A DNA stretch of 64,000 bases from VFMC01 sp963791635. Its GTDB lineage: Bacteria > Actinomycetota > Acidimicrobiia > Acidimicrobiales > Ilumatobacteraceae. Shown in pieces: positions 8,134 to 16,534 of the stretch (positions are counted from its first letter, which is position 1; each line of letters opens with the position of its first letter). Where the stretch lies: NCBI GenBank assembly GCA_963791635.1, contig CAWBTC010000017.1:310001-374000 (forward strand), given 5' to 3'. A program made the position numbers and the translations under genes. The notes under the pieces are model-generated. The model had not been told where the DNA came from. It ran no database searches and saw nothing but the letters and a program-made list of their open reading frames with translations.

Positions 8134-9516
8134 ATGGGCCTGTTTCCGTACGCCGATCGCTATCCCGTCAACCGCGAGCTCCCTGCGAGCGGGCGACCGC
8201 GGGCCGAGATCCTCGCCCAGATCGAGGAGATGTCGGTCGCCGAGGACGCCATCGCCCACGAGGGCAAGATCAGCGGCTCCATCTACTCGGGCGACGCGGC
8301 CCACTACGCGTTCTTGAACGAGGTGTTCGGCCACTACAGCCACGCCAACGTCATCCAACGCGACATGTACCCGAGCGCGACGCGCTTCGAGGGCGAGATC
8401 ATCGCGATGACTGCGGCGCTCATGCACGCACCCGAGCCATGCGGTGTCCTGACGAGCGGCGGCACCGAGAGCCTGATGAACCCGCTGTTGGTCTACCGCG
8501 AGTGGGGGCTCGAGCGCGGCATCACGCGGCCGAACCTGGTGCTCCCCACGACCGCACACCCCGCGCTGCACAAGGGGGCGCACTACTTCGGCATCGAGGT
8601 GCGCATGGCGGAGGTGACCGACCAGTTCATCGCCGACATGGCATCGGTGCGCTCACTCGTCGACGAGAACACCGTGGCGCTCGCCGGATCGGCGGGAACC
8701 TATCCACACGGTCTGATCGACCCGATCGGTGAGCTGAGCGACCTCGCGGTCGAGCGGGGCATCAACCTCCACGTCGATGGCTGCCTCGGCGGGTTCATCC
8801 TGTGCTGGGGTGAGGAGCTCGCTGCAGGCGTGCCCGTGTTCGACTTCCGCCACCCGGGTGTCACGTCGATCAGCGCTGACACGCACAAGTACGGGTTCGG
8901 GCTGAAGGGTTCCAGCGTGTTGCTCTACCGGACCCCGGAGCTGCGCCGGAAGCAGTACTTCATCAAGCCCGACTGGTCGGGGGGCATGTACACGTCGCCG
9001 GGGATGAGCGGCTCCCGTTCGGGCGGCATCATCGCCGCTGCATGGGCCGCCATGGTGAGCCTCGGCCGCGAGGGCTACCTCGCGATCGCCGCCGACATCT
9101 TCCGCACCGCTGCACGACTGCGCGAGATCATCGGCGAGCACCCCGAGCTGCGCGTGCTCGGCGACCCCAAGTTCAACGTCGCGTTCGCGGCTACGCCCGG
9201 CGAGGTGCTGGGAGAGGATCCGATCGACATCTTCCACGTCAACGATGCGCTCGCCCTGAAGCAGTGGCGGATGAATGGGCTGCAGCACCCGCCGGCCGTG
9301 CACTTCTGCATCACCCGACCGAACACGCTGCCCGGGGTGATGGACCGCTTCGCCGCCGACATACACGAAGCGGTGGGCTACGCCCGCGAGCGTCGCGGCA
9401 CCCAGCCCCGCTCCGGCGCCACCTACGGCGCCGGTGGCGTGACCATCCCTCGTGACACGGTTGCCGCGGGCATCTCCGGCTGGCTGGACGCCACCCAGTC
9501 CCTCCCCCCGACCTGA
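8134..9516 (+). CDS. PLP-dependent lyase/decarboxylase of the sphingosine-1-phosphate lyase type
   Basis: A 460-residue fold-type I PLP enzyme. The Schiff-base lysine is Lys252 in SADTHKYGFGLKGSSVL, preceded by the cofactor Asp in NLHVDGCLGGF. The SGGTESLM motif at about 108-115 binds phosphate. The DTHKYG..(x)KGSS form is that of S1P lyases (eukaryotic DPL1, bacterial homologues) more than of glutamate decarboxylases, although both belong to group II decarboxylases. The N-terminal segment with GKISGSIYSG also fits S1P lyase, but the usual N-terminal membrane span is absent, so it is soluble. Substrate is uncertain: a long-chain-base phosphate, or an amino acid. Divergent from the glycosyltransferase. 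Confidence 0.8.
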   Translation: MGLFPYADRYPVNRELPASGRPRAEILAQIEEMSVAEDAIAHEGKISGSIYSGDAAHYAFLNEVFGHYSHANVIQRDMYPSATRFEGEIIAMTAALMHAPEPCGVLTSGGTESLMNPLLVYREWGLERGITRPNLVLPTTAHPALHKGAHYFGIEVRMAEVTDQFIADMASVRSLVDENTVALAGSAGTYPHGLIDPIGELSDLAVERGINLHVDGCLGGFILCWGEELAAGVPVFDFRHPGVTSISADTHKYGFGLKGSSVLLYRTPELRRKQYFIKPDWSGGMYTSPGMSGSRSGGIIAAAWAAMVSLGREGYLAIAADIFRTAARLREIIGEHPELRVLGDPKFNVAFAATPGEVLGEDPIDIFHVNDALALKQWRMNGLQHPPAVHFCITRPNTLPGVMDRFAADIHEAVGYARERRGTQPRSGATYGAGGVTIPRDTVAAGISGWLDATQSLPPT

Positions 9517-9709
9517 CGGAGGTGAAGTCGGAGGAGATGCCTCCCACGTGCGGCGGAGCCGCTCGCCCGAAGGGCGGAACCACGGACGTGCGTGATGGCG
9601 GGTGAAGTCGAAGAAGATGAGTCGAGCAGTCGAGCAGTCGCAGCAGTCGAGGTGCCGGGCGAGCGGTGCTTTCGTCGCGGTGCCGGTCGTGTTCGCGGGT
9701 GCGGGGGCA

Positions 9710-9730
9710 GTCGGGGGCGGAGCCCCCGAC
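9710..9730. terminator. GC-rich hairpin upstream of nuoA
   Basis: GTCGGGGGC at 9710-9718 pairs with GCCCCCGAC at 9722-9730 around a three-base loop. There is no T-run. It could end the lyase transcript before the nuo promoter. Confidence 0.5.
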
Positions 9731-9738
9731 CGTAGGGT

Positions 9739-9769
9739 TTGTGAGCCGATTCACGCGGCGTAGTAGCGT
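9739..9769 (+). promoter_or_regulatory. Candidate nuo operon promoter
   Basis: TTGTGA (9739-9744) and TAGCGT (9764-9769) are 19 bases apart. TAGCGT ends eight bases before ATG 9778, so the nuo transcript may be leaderless. The -35 match is moderate. Confidence 0.45.
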
Positions 9770-9777
9770 CGAGAGTG

Positions 9778-10143
9778 ATGTCAGAGTTTCTTCGCGACTA
9801 CCTCACCGTGGTCTGGTTCGGGGCGATCGCCCTCTTGCTGGGCGGACTGCTGCTGGGGATCTCGGCATTGGTCCGCCCGAACAATCCCAGTGCCCAGAAG
9901 CTGATCGCCTACGAGAGCGGTGTCGACCCTGTGGGCGACGGCTGGTCGCAGAGTCAGGTTCGGTACTACATCTTCGCCCTGCTCTTCGTCGTGTTCGACG
10001 TCGAAGCAGTGTTCATCTTCCCGTGGGCCACGCAGCTCGAACGGTACGGATCGTTCGGTCTCGTCGAGATGGGTATCTTCGTCTTCGTCCTGCTCCTTGG
10101 CCTCGTGTACGCGTGGCGCAAGGGCGTCTTGCGCTGGGTGTAA
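9778..10143 (+). CDS. nuoA: NADH-quinone oxidoreductase subunit A
   Basis: A 121-residue, three-span membrane subunit of complex I. The conserved loop AYESGVDPVGDGW after the first span and the acidic pair in FVVFDVEAVFIFPWA in the second span are diagnostic for NuoA/ND3. It forms part of the membrane arm near the quinone site. A GTG lies immediately before the ATG, so either could start. It is the first gene of an eleven-gene operon; nuoB begins four bases after its stop. Confidence 0.96.
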   Translation: MSEFLRDYLTVVWFGAIALLLGGLLLGISALVRPNNPSAQKLIAYESGVDPVGDGWSQSQVRYYIFALLFVVFDVEAVFIFPWATQLERYGSFGLVEMGIFVFVLLLGLVYAWRKGVLRWV

Positions 10144-10147
10144 CCAC

Positions 10148-10687
10148 ATGGGATTTGTCGACAAGGGGCGGATGCCCAAACCATTGACGTCCCTGTTCAA
10201 CCTCGGGCGTTCGTACAGCCTGTGGGTGTACCAGTGGGGCCTCGCATGCTGCGCGATCGAGATGGGCGCTGCGTTCGGGTCGCCTCGCTACGACGTGATG
10301 CGCCTCGGCGTCATCCCGCTGCCTGCCAGCCCTCGCCAGGCCGACCTGGTGGTCATCTCCGGCACCGTCACCGACAAGATGGCCCCGGCGATCCGGCGTC
10401 TGTACGAGCAGATGCCCGAGCCCAAGTACGTGATCTCCATGGGCTCGTGCGCCAACTGCGGAGGCCCGTACTGGGACAGCTACTCCGTCACCAAGGGCAT
10501 CGACCAGATCATCCCGGTCGACATCTACGTGCCCGGCTGCCCGCCCCGTCCGGAGGCCCTGCTCGAAGGCGTCGTGCTGCTCCAACAGCGCATCAAGAAC
10601 GAGGACATGGGCGCCCGCTGGCGGGGCGAGGGGACCAAGGCCCTCGTGAAGGATCCGATCGTCGTGGGCGGTGGCCCGATTGAGTGA
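10148..10687 (+). CDS. nuoB: NADH-quinone oxidoreductase subunit B
   Basis: The 179-residue peripheral subunit holds the terminal [4Fe-4S] cluster N2 that passes electrons to quinone. The cluster ligands are visible: the tandem cysteines in GLACCAIEM, the Cys in MGSCANCGG and the Cys in VPGCPPRPE. It sits on the cytoplasmic side between NuoD and the membrane arm. Length is normal for the family. Overlap with nuoC suggests translational coupling. Confidence 0.97.
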   Translation: MGFVDKGRMPKPLTSLFNLGRSYSLWVYQWGLACCAIEMGAAFGSPRYDVMRLGVIPLPASPRQADLVVISGTVTDKMAPAIRRLYEQMPEPKYVISMGSCANCGGPYWDSYSVTKGIDQIIPVDIYVPGCPPRPEALLEGVVLLQQRIKNEDMGARWRGEGTKALVKDPIVVGGGPIE

Positions 10688-11372
10688 GGTGACAGGCGCC
10701 GAGACGCCGGCGCTCGCCAGCGACACCCTCCGCGAGGGCATCGTCGAGATGATGCGCGCCGCGCTCGGCGACCAACTCGTCGACGTCAAGCTGGTGGCGA
10801 ACACGGACCTGTGGGTGCGCGTCACCACCGCTGCCTGGCGCGACGCCGGCCGCGCACTTCGCGACGGTGGCTTCCACTACTTCTGCTTCCTCTCGGCGAT
10901 CGACTGGATGCCGAGCCCGTACGGCCGTGGTGAAGACGACCCGACGGCACCGGCACCCGAGCGCAAGACGGAGATCGTGCAGGGTTACACCGGGGGGGAG
11001 ACCCGCTTCCAGGTGTTCGCTCGCGTGACCGACATCGAGCGTCACGTCGGCGTCACCATCAAGGCCGACGTGCCCGACGTGCCCGGAGATGCCGACCAGG
11101 GGCCGATCGTCGACAGTTGGGTCACGAACTACGCCGGGGCCAACTGGCACGAGCGGGAGTGCCACGAGATGTTCGGCATCCGCTTCGCCGGCCATCCCGA
11201 CCTGCGCAACATGTACCTTCCCACCGAGTTCGAGGGCTACCCGCTGCGCAAGGACTTTCCGTTGCTCGCCCGTCACGTGAAGCCGTGGCCCGGCATCGTC
11301 GACGTCGAGCCCCTGCCCGGCGAGGGCGACGATGCTCCGGCAGGAGCCGGCGAAGGAGCCTCCGATGACTGA
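10671..11372 (+). CDS. nuoC: NADH-quinone oxidoreductase subunit C
   Basis: The protein has the NuoC/30-kDa fold, with the signature NWHERECHEMFGIRFAGHPDLRN region and FEGYPLRKDFPL. It is part of the peripheral arm that docks NuoD. Possible starts are GTG 10671 (used here, 233 residues), TTG 10680 and GTG 10689. The first overlaps nuoB by 17 bases, the last lies just after its stop. The acidic C-terminal tail (LPGEGDDAPAGAGEGASDD) is longer than usual. nuoC and nuoD are separate genes here, not fused. Confidence 0.95.
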   Translation: MARLSEVTGAETPALASDTLREGIVEMMRAALGDQLVDVKLVANTDLWVRVTTAAWRDAGRALRDGGFHYFCFLSAIDWMPSPYGRGEDDPTAPAPERKTEIVQGYTGGETRFQVFARVTDIERHVGVTIKADVPDVPGDADQGPIVDSWVTNYAGANWHERECHEMFGIRFAGHPDLRNMYLPTEFEGYPLRKDFPLLARHVKPWPGIVDVEPLPGEGDDAPAGAGEGASDD

Positions 11373-12537
11373 CCTGATCGATCGTCAGAAGCTCAGCTAC
11401 ATCGCAGCCCAGGCTGCCGATGCGCGTCTGAACGTGGAGCTCGAGACCGAGGGGATGACCCTCAACATCGGACCGCAGCACCCGGCGACGCACGGCACGC
11501 TGCGGATCATCGTCCGCCTCGACGGCGAGCAGGTGGTGTGGGCCGATCCGTCGGCCGGGTACATGCACCGCGGCTACGAGAAGCTCACCGAGGTCCGCAC
11601 CTTCCCCCAGGTCACCACCCTGATCAACCGCATCGACTGGCTCGGGAGCTTTGCCAACGAGGTGCCGTTCATCCTGGCTGCCGAGCAGCTGATGAACATC
11701 GAAGCACCGCCGCGGGCTCAGTGGATCCGAACGATCCTGTTCGAGCTCAGCCGCATCGCCAACGTCTCGCTGTTCCTCGGAGACCTCGGCGTGCAGCTCG
11801 GCGCGATCACTCCGGTGTTCATGGCGTTCCGCGACCGCGAGTACGTGCTGAACCTGATCGAGGGCGCGACCGGAGGTCGCTTCCACCCGAACTTCGACCG
11901 CATCGGCGGCCTCAAGGACGACCTGCCCAAGGGCTGGATCGACGAGACCCGTCAGGTGATGAAGAAGTTGCGGAACTTCTGCGATGAGATCGAGAACCTG
12001 CTCTTCGGCAACAAGATCTTCCAGGACCGGACCCGCGGCATCGGCGTCATCCCGCCTGCCGTCGCCCAGCAGTACGGCCTGTCGGGCGCGAACCTGCGCG
12101 CCAGCGGTGTCGACTGGGACCTTCGTCGCGACCAGAAGATCGCACTCGCCTACGACAAGGTCGACTTCAAGGTCTGGACCCACCCGGACGGCGACAGCTT
12201 CGCCCGCTGCTGGATTCGCCTGCAGGAGACACGCGAAGCCACCAAGATCGTCGACCAGCTCCTCGACGGGATCCCGTCAGGTCCCGTCATGGCCAAGGTG
12301 CCGCGGATCATCAAGGTGCCAGAGGGGGAAGCCTGGGTGAGCACCGAGAACCCGCTGGGCGAGATGGGCTACTACGTCGTGAGCCAGGGCGACCTCGGTC
12401 CGTTCCGCGTCAAGATCCGCACCGCCAGCTTCAACAACATCTCGATCGTGCCGTGGGCCTTGCGCGGTGTCTACGTCCCCGACGTCATCACGATCCTCGC
12501 CTCGCTGTACTTCATCCTCGGAGACATCGACAAGTGA
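11365..12537 (+). CDS. nuoD: NADH-quinone oxidoreductase subunit D
   Basis: The 390-residue subunit is the 49-kDa homologue that forms the quinone pocket with NuoB. The conserved GPQHPATHGTLR segment supplies the quinone-facing His, and the C-terminal SFNNISIVPW and DVITILASLYFILGDIDK are typical. ATG 11365 overlaps the end of nuoC by 8 bases and has a GGAG ribosome binding site. The neighbouring MidA-type methyltransferase may modify an arginine of this subunit, as NDUFAF7 does on NDUFS2 in mitochondria. That link is inference. Confidence 0.97.
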   Translation: MTDLIDRQKLSYIAAQAADARLNVELETEGMTLNIGPQHPATHGTLRIIVRLDGEQVVWADPSAGYMHRGYEKLTEVRTFPQVTTLINRIDWLGSFANEVPFILAAEQLMNIEAPPRAQWIRTILFELSRIANVSLFLGDLGVQLGAITPVFMAFRDREYVLNLIEGATGGRFHPNFDRIGGLKDDLPKGWIDETRQVMKKLRNFCDEIENLLFGNKIFQDRTRGIGVIPPAVAQQYGLSGANLRASGVDWDLRRDQKIALAYDKVDFKVWTHPDGDSFARCWIRLQETREATKIVDQLLDGIPSGPVMAKVPRIIKVPEGEAWVSTENPLGEMGYYVVSQGDLGPFRVKIRTASFNNISIVPWALRGVYVPDVITILASLYFILGDIDK

Positions 12538-13580
12538 TCGCAGTCGACTTTCCCTATTGGGCACAGTCGCTGTTGCGGGTGCTGGGCGGTGCCGTCGCCG
12601 TCCTGCTGCCGGCGGGCACGATCGTGTACCTGTTCCTGTTCAAGATGATGAGCTTCATGCAGAGCCGTCTCGGCCCGATGGAAGCCGGCCCGTACGGCTC
12701 GTTGCAGCTCGTTGCCGAGGTCGGCAAGTGGTTGCAGAAGGAAGACATCCAGCCCGCGAACGCGGACAAGCGGATCTTCAAGATCGCTCCGCTGATCGTG
12801 CTGGTGAGCACCTTCATCCTCGTGGCTGTCGTGCCGTTCGGCCCTGATGCCTACTTCACCGATTTCGAAGCGGGTGTGTTCTACGCCTTGGCGGTCAGCT
12901 CGGTCAGCGTGCTCGGCATCCTCATCGCCGGGTGGTCGAGCGCCAACAAGTACTCGTTGCTCGGTGGTCTGCGCGCCGCAGGTCAGCTGATCGCCTACGA
13001 GCTCCCGATGGTGCTCGCGGTCGTCGGTGTCGTCATCCAGGCCGGCTCGATGAACTTGCAGCAGATCGTGTTCGCCCAGAACGCAGGATCGATCTTCGGC
13101 TGGGACGGCGTCGGCAATCCCTACGTGCTCACCCAGTTCGTCGCCTTCGGTGTGTTCATGATCGCGGTGCAGGCCGAGCTCACCCAGACCCCGTTCGACA
13201 TGCCGATCGCCGAGAGCGAGCTGGTGTCCGGCTACATGACCGAGTACTCCGGTTTCCGCTTCCTGATCTTCTTCATCGCCGAGTTCGCCAACGTCGGGAT
13301 CTTCGCCCTCATCGCCAGTGTGCTGTTCCTCGGTGGCTGGGGCGTGCCCTTCAGCTGGTTCGGCTGGGGCTCGCTCGACGCGGTCGACGACTGGATGAAC
13401 GTGGTCGGTCCGCTGATCATGTTCGCCAAGATGCTCGCCCTGTCGTTCCTGATCATGTGGGTGCGTTTCAGCTATCCCCGTCTCCGTGAGGACCAGCTGC
13501 AGCGCTTTGCCTGGAAGGTGCTCATCCCCGTGTCGCTCGTGAACATCATGCTGACTGCGATCTTGAAGGTGGCGTTCTGA
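12534..13580 (+). CDS. nuoH: NADH-quinone oxidoreductase subunit H
   Basis: The 348-residue subunit has eight spans and anchors the peripheral arm. Diagnostic segments are RLGPMEAGPYGSLQLVAE (helps form the quinone tunnel), AYELPMVLAVVG and TPFDMPIAESELVSGYMTEY. GTG 12534 overlaps the nuoD stop in a GTGA arrangement. In most 14-gene nuo operons nuoE, nuoF and nuoG stand between nuoD and nuoH, but here the two genes touch. NADH-module genes, if they exist, must be elsewhere. Confidence 0.97.
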   Translation: MIAVDFPYWAQSLLRVLGGAVAVLLPAGTIVYLFLFKMMSFMQSRLGPMEAGPYGSLQLVAEVGKWLQKEDIQPANADKRIFKIAPLIVLVSTFILVAVVPFGPDAYFTDFEAGVFYALAVSSVSVLGILIAGWSSANKYSLLGGLRAAGQLIAYELPMVLAVVGVVIQAGSMNLQQIVFAQNAGSIFGWDGVGNPYVLTQFVAFGVFMIAVQAELTQTPFDMPIAESELVSGYMTEYSGFRFLIFFIAEFANVGIFALIASVLFLGGWGVPFSWFGWGSLDAVDDWMNVVGPLIMFAKMLALSFLIMWVRFSYPRLREDQLQRFAWKVLIPVSLVNIMLTAILKVAF

Positions 13581-14092
13581 TGGGGTTCTTGAAGGATCGC
13601 TACAACGAGTACGGCAAGGGAATGTCAGTCACGCTCAACACCTTCGTGCAGACCGTGAAGCCGCGCAAGCTCGGCGGTGGCGCTGCCACGGTGCAGTACC
13701 CGCATGAGAAGGAAGCGCCTCCCATCCGGGCCCGCGGCGTCATCGCCCTACGAGAGGACAACTGCACCTCGTGCATGCTGTGTGCTCGCAGCTGCCCCGA
13801 CTGGTGCATCTACATCGAGGGTCACAAGGAGCTCGCCCCGCCGCGAAGAGCCGGTGGCGCACCCCGCAAGGTGAACAAGCTCGATCGATTCGACATCGAC
13901 TACGCGCTCTGCATGTACTGCGGCATCTGCGTGGAGGTCTGCCCGTTCGACGCCCTGTTCTGGAGCCCTGAGTACGAATACAGCGAGCCGCACATCGCCG
14001 ACCTGTTGCACGACAAGACCAAGCTCGGTGAATGGATGGAGACGGTGCCCGAGGCGCCCGAGCTCGAGGTTGGCGCGGAGAAGAAGAAGTGA
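13580..14092 (+). CDS. nuoI: NADH-quinone oxidoreductase subunit I
   Basis: The 170-residue ferredoxin-like subunit carries two [4Fe-4S] clusters (N6a, N6b). The two motifs are CTSCMLCARSCPDWC and CMYCGICVEVCPFDALFW. It relays electrons toward NuoB. Its ATG shares one base with the nuoH stop. A basic N-terminal segment and a KKK tail are visible. In 11-subunit complexes this subunit is close to where an external donor such as ferredoxin would deliver electrons. Confidence 0.96.
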   Translation: MGFLKDRYNEYGKGMSVTLNTFVQTVKPRKLGGGAATVQYPHEKEAPPIRARGVIALREDNCTSCMLCARSCPDWCIYIEGHKELAPPRRAGGAPRKVNKLDRFDIDYALCMYCGICVEVCPFDALFWSPEYEYSEPHIADLLHDKTKLGEWMETVPEAPELEVGAEKKK

Positions 14093-14616
14093 GCGCTGTG
14101 ATCCTCGCCGCCGACGACATCTACGTCGCCCAGAACATCGGTTTCGGCATCATCGCCGCGACCATGATCGTGGGCGCGCTCAAGGTCGTCACCAGCAAGA
14201 ACGTCGTTCATGCAGCTCTGTCGCTCGTGCTCGTCCTGGGTGGTGCCGCCGCCCTGTACCTGCTGCTCGCGGCTGAATTCGTCGCCGTCACCCAGGTGCT
14301 GGTGTACGTCGGCGCCGTGATGGTGCTGTTCCTCTTCGGCGTGATGCTCACCCGGGCAAAGCTCGGCCGCGAGGGTGACCTCAACAACAAGAACGCTCTG
14401 CTCGGCGTGCCGATCGCGCTGTTGATGCTCGGCGTCATGTCGTGGGTGCTGATCGACGGCTTCGAGGACACCAAGCTCCCACAGGACGGCAGTCAGGTGT
14501 CGATCGAGGCCGTCAGCGACAACATCTTCCGGCCATACCTGCTGCCGTTCTGGGCGCTGTCGTTCGTGCTGCTCGCGGCGGTCATCGGCGCCATCGTGCT
14601 GGCCAGGAAGGACTGA
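14089..14616 (+). CDS. nuoJ: NADH-quinone oxidoreductase subunit J
   Basis: A 175-residue, five-span membrane subunit. Recognised by SKNVVHAALSLVLVLGGAAA and the conserved third span VAVTQVLVYVGAVMVLFLFGVML, which carries the pi-bulge region that couples redox to pumping. GTG 14089 overlaps the nuoI stop as GTGA; GTG 14098 is an alternative start. The loop between spans four and five is charged and variable. Confidence 0.94.
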   Translation: MSAVILAADDIYVAQNIGFGIIAATMIVGALKVVTSKNVVHAALSLVLVLGGAAALYLLLAAEFVAVTQVLVYVGAVMVLFLFGVMLTRAKLGREGDLNNKNALLGVPIALLMLGVMSWVLIDGFEDTKLPQDGSQVSIEAVSDNIFRPYLLPFWALSFVLLAAVIGAIVLARKD

Positions 14617-14623
14617 GGCCGCG

Positions 14624-14923
14624 ATGTTGATCAACAACTTCTTGCTGCTCGGCGCGGTGCTGTTCTGCATCGGTGTGTACGGCGTGATCGCCCGGAAGAA
14701 CGCGGTGATGGTGCTGATGAGCATCGAGCTGATCCTCAACTCGGTGAACATCAACCTGCTCGCCTTCAGTCAGCTCCACGACAACGTCGACGGCAACACC
14801 TTCGCGCTCTACATCATCGCCGTGGCCGCCGCCGAAGTCGGCGTGGGCTTGGCGATGGTGCTGCTCATCTATCGCAACCGCAAGAGCATCTCGCTCGACG
14901 AACTCTCCGAGATGAAGGGCTGA
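14624..14923 (+). CDS. nuoK: NADH-quinone oxidoreductase subunit K
   Basis: A 99-residue, three-span subunit of normal length. It retains the membrane glutamates of the proton path: one in VLMSIELILNSVNINLLAF and one in AVAAAEVGVGLAMVLLIYRN. It stands between NuoJ and the antiporter-like subunits. The ATG lies seven bases after nuoJ. Confidence 0.96.
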   Translation: MLINNFLLLGAVLFCIGVYGVIARKNAVMVLMSIELILNSVNINLLAFSQLHDNVDGNTFALYIIAVAAAEVGVGLAMVLLIYRNRKSISLDELSEMKG

Positions 14924-14926
14924 TCC

Positions 14927-16534
14927 GTGTTCGCCGAAACAGCAGCAACATCGAGCGGATGGTTCCTCGAACACGCCTGGCTCATCCCGGTCATCCCGGC
15001 GGTCGCCTTCGCGATCATCATCGTGTTCGGCAAGAAGCTCCCCATGCAGGGCAGCGAGGTCGGCCTCGCCAGCATGTCGGCCTCACTCGTGATCGCAGTC
15101 GGCACCACCTGGCAGTGGATCCAGCGGGTCGATGCGGTGCATGGCAGCGAGGGCGAAGGCGCGCTTGCGCGCGGGGTCTTCGGCTTTGCACGCGGCCTCG
15201 TGCCGCGGGCCGCCGAGGGTGGCGAGCCGTACGTCGAGCCCGTCATTCGTAGCTGGACCTGGTGGCAGAGCGGAGGGATCGAGTTCGGGCTCGGTCAGCA
15301 CATCGACGGCCTCGCCGTGATGGCGCTGCTGCTCGTCACGTTCATCTCGACGCTCGTGCAGATCTTCTCGCTCGAGTACGTGCGTGGTGATCGCCGCTAC
15401 ACCCACTTCTTCGCCAGCATCACGCTGTTCAGCGCCGGAATGCTCGCGATGGTGCTCGCCGAGAACACGGTGCAGCTCATCCTCGGCTGGGAGATCATGG
15501 GCCTCTGCTCGTTCCTCCTCATCGGCCATTGGTGGGAGGAGCGGGCCAACAGCGAGGCTGCGCTCAAGGCGTTCTTGACCGTGCGCGTCGGCGACATCGG
15601 TCTGCTCGTCGGTGTGGCGATCCTGTTCGGCGCCTTCGGCACGTTCAGCATCCAGGAGACCAGTCGGATCGCGATGGATCCGGCCACCAGCCAGACGGTG
15701 TTGCTCTGGGCGGCGATCGCCCTGTTCGTCGCGTGCATCGGCAAGAGCGGTCAGTTCCCGTTGCACACCTGGCTGCCCGACGCGATGGCCGGCCCCACTC
15801 CCGTCAGTTCGCTGCTGCACTCATCGACGATGGTGGTCGCAGGCGTGTTCCTGGTGGCCCGGCTGTATCCCGTGTTCTACAACGGCTTCGACATCGCCCA
15901 GAACGGCAACAGCGCCAACCTGATCGCGGTGATCGGTGGCATCACGATCGTCATCGCTGCCGGCCTTGCGTTCGTGCAGAACGACATCAAGAAGGTGCTT
16001 GCCTACTCCACCGTCAGCCAGCTCGGGTACATGATGATGGGCCTCGGCGTCGGCGCGTGGACCCCTGCGGTGTTCCACATCTTCACCCACGCGTTCTTCA
16101 AGTGCTGCCTGTTCCTCTGCGCCGGCTCGATCAGCCACACGGCCAGCCACCACAGCTTCGACATGAAGAAGGACATGGGCGGGCTCTTGCGGCGGATGCC
16201 GATCACCGCTGGTGCCTGGATGGTCTCGACGCTCGCCCTCTGTGGTGTGCCGTTCTTCAGCGGCTTCTTCTCCAAGGACGAGATCATCGACAACGCCGAC
16301 CACAACGGCTACAAGGTGTTCTTCGTCATCGGACTCATCGGTGCGTTCATGACCACGGCGTACATGACCCGTGCCACGTACCTCACGTTCTTCGGCACGG
16401 CACGTGGCGCCGCTGCCGGCGAATCCCACCACGACGAGTCCCTCGCAGCCGACCACGAGTTGGCGCTCGCGACCGTCGGCCATGTCAGATGCCGGTCACG
16501 GTCACGTTGCGCACACCGATCACGGTCACGATGA
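14927..16534 (+). CDS. nuoL: NADH-quinone oxidoreductase subunit L, N-terminal two thirds (frame break near 16.45-16.53 kb)
   Basis: The frame encodes the antiporter-like subunit from its GTG start. It shows GQHIDGLAVMALLLVTFIST, the key Glu in LGWEIMGLCSFLLIGHWW and the Lys-containing ACIGKSGQFPLHTWLPDAM and HTWLPDAMAGPTPVSSLLH. TM12 lysine-region sequence AFFKCCLFLCAGSISH follows. Homology ends near residue 510 in the cytoplasmic His/Asp-rich loop, after which the frame turns into Arg/Ser-rich nonsense. The rest of NuoL continues in another frame (next entry). A one-base indel in 16440-16534 would fuse them. A true split into two proteins is possible but the shared loop makes an indel more likely. 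Confidence 0.9.
   Translation: MFAETAATSSGWFLEHAWLIPVIPAVAFAIIIVFGKKLPMQGSEVGLASMSASLVIAVGTTWQWIQRVDAVHGSEGEGALARGVFGFARGLVPRAAEGGEPYVEPVIRSWTWWQSGGIEFGLGQHIDGLAVMALLLVTFISTLVQIFSLEYVRGDRRYTHFFASITLFSAGMLAMVLAENTVQLILGWEIMGLCSFLLIGHWWEERANSEAALKAFLTVRVGDIGLLVGVAILFGAFGTFSIQETSRIAMDPATSQTVLLWAAIALFVACIGKSGQFPLHTWLPDAMAGPTPVSSLLHSSTMVVAGVFLVARLYPVFYNGFDIAQNGNSANLIAVIGGITIVIAAGLAFVQNDIKKVLAYSTVSQLGYMMMGLGVGAWTPAVFHIFTHAFFKCCLFLCAGSISHTASHHSFDMKKDMGGLLRRMPITAGAWMVSTLALCGVPFFSGFFSKDEIIDNADHNGYKVFFVIGLIGAFMTTAYMTRATYLTFFGTARGAAAGESHHDESLAADHELALATVGHVRCRSRSRCAHRSRSR

Larger units (their letters stand above)
9517..9777. other. Intergenic region before nuoA with short direct repeats
   Basis: About 260 bp without a gene. 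A 20-bp string beginning GGTGAAGTCG is found near 9521 and again, with a few changes, near 9600. A GAGCAGTC motif repeats near 9625-9650. It also contains a 9-bp hairpin and the likely nuo promoter, listed separately. Confidence 0.5.
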
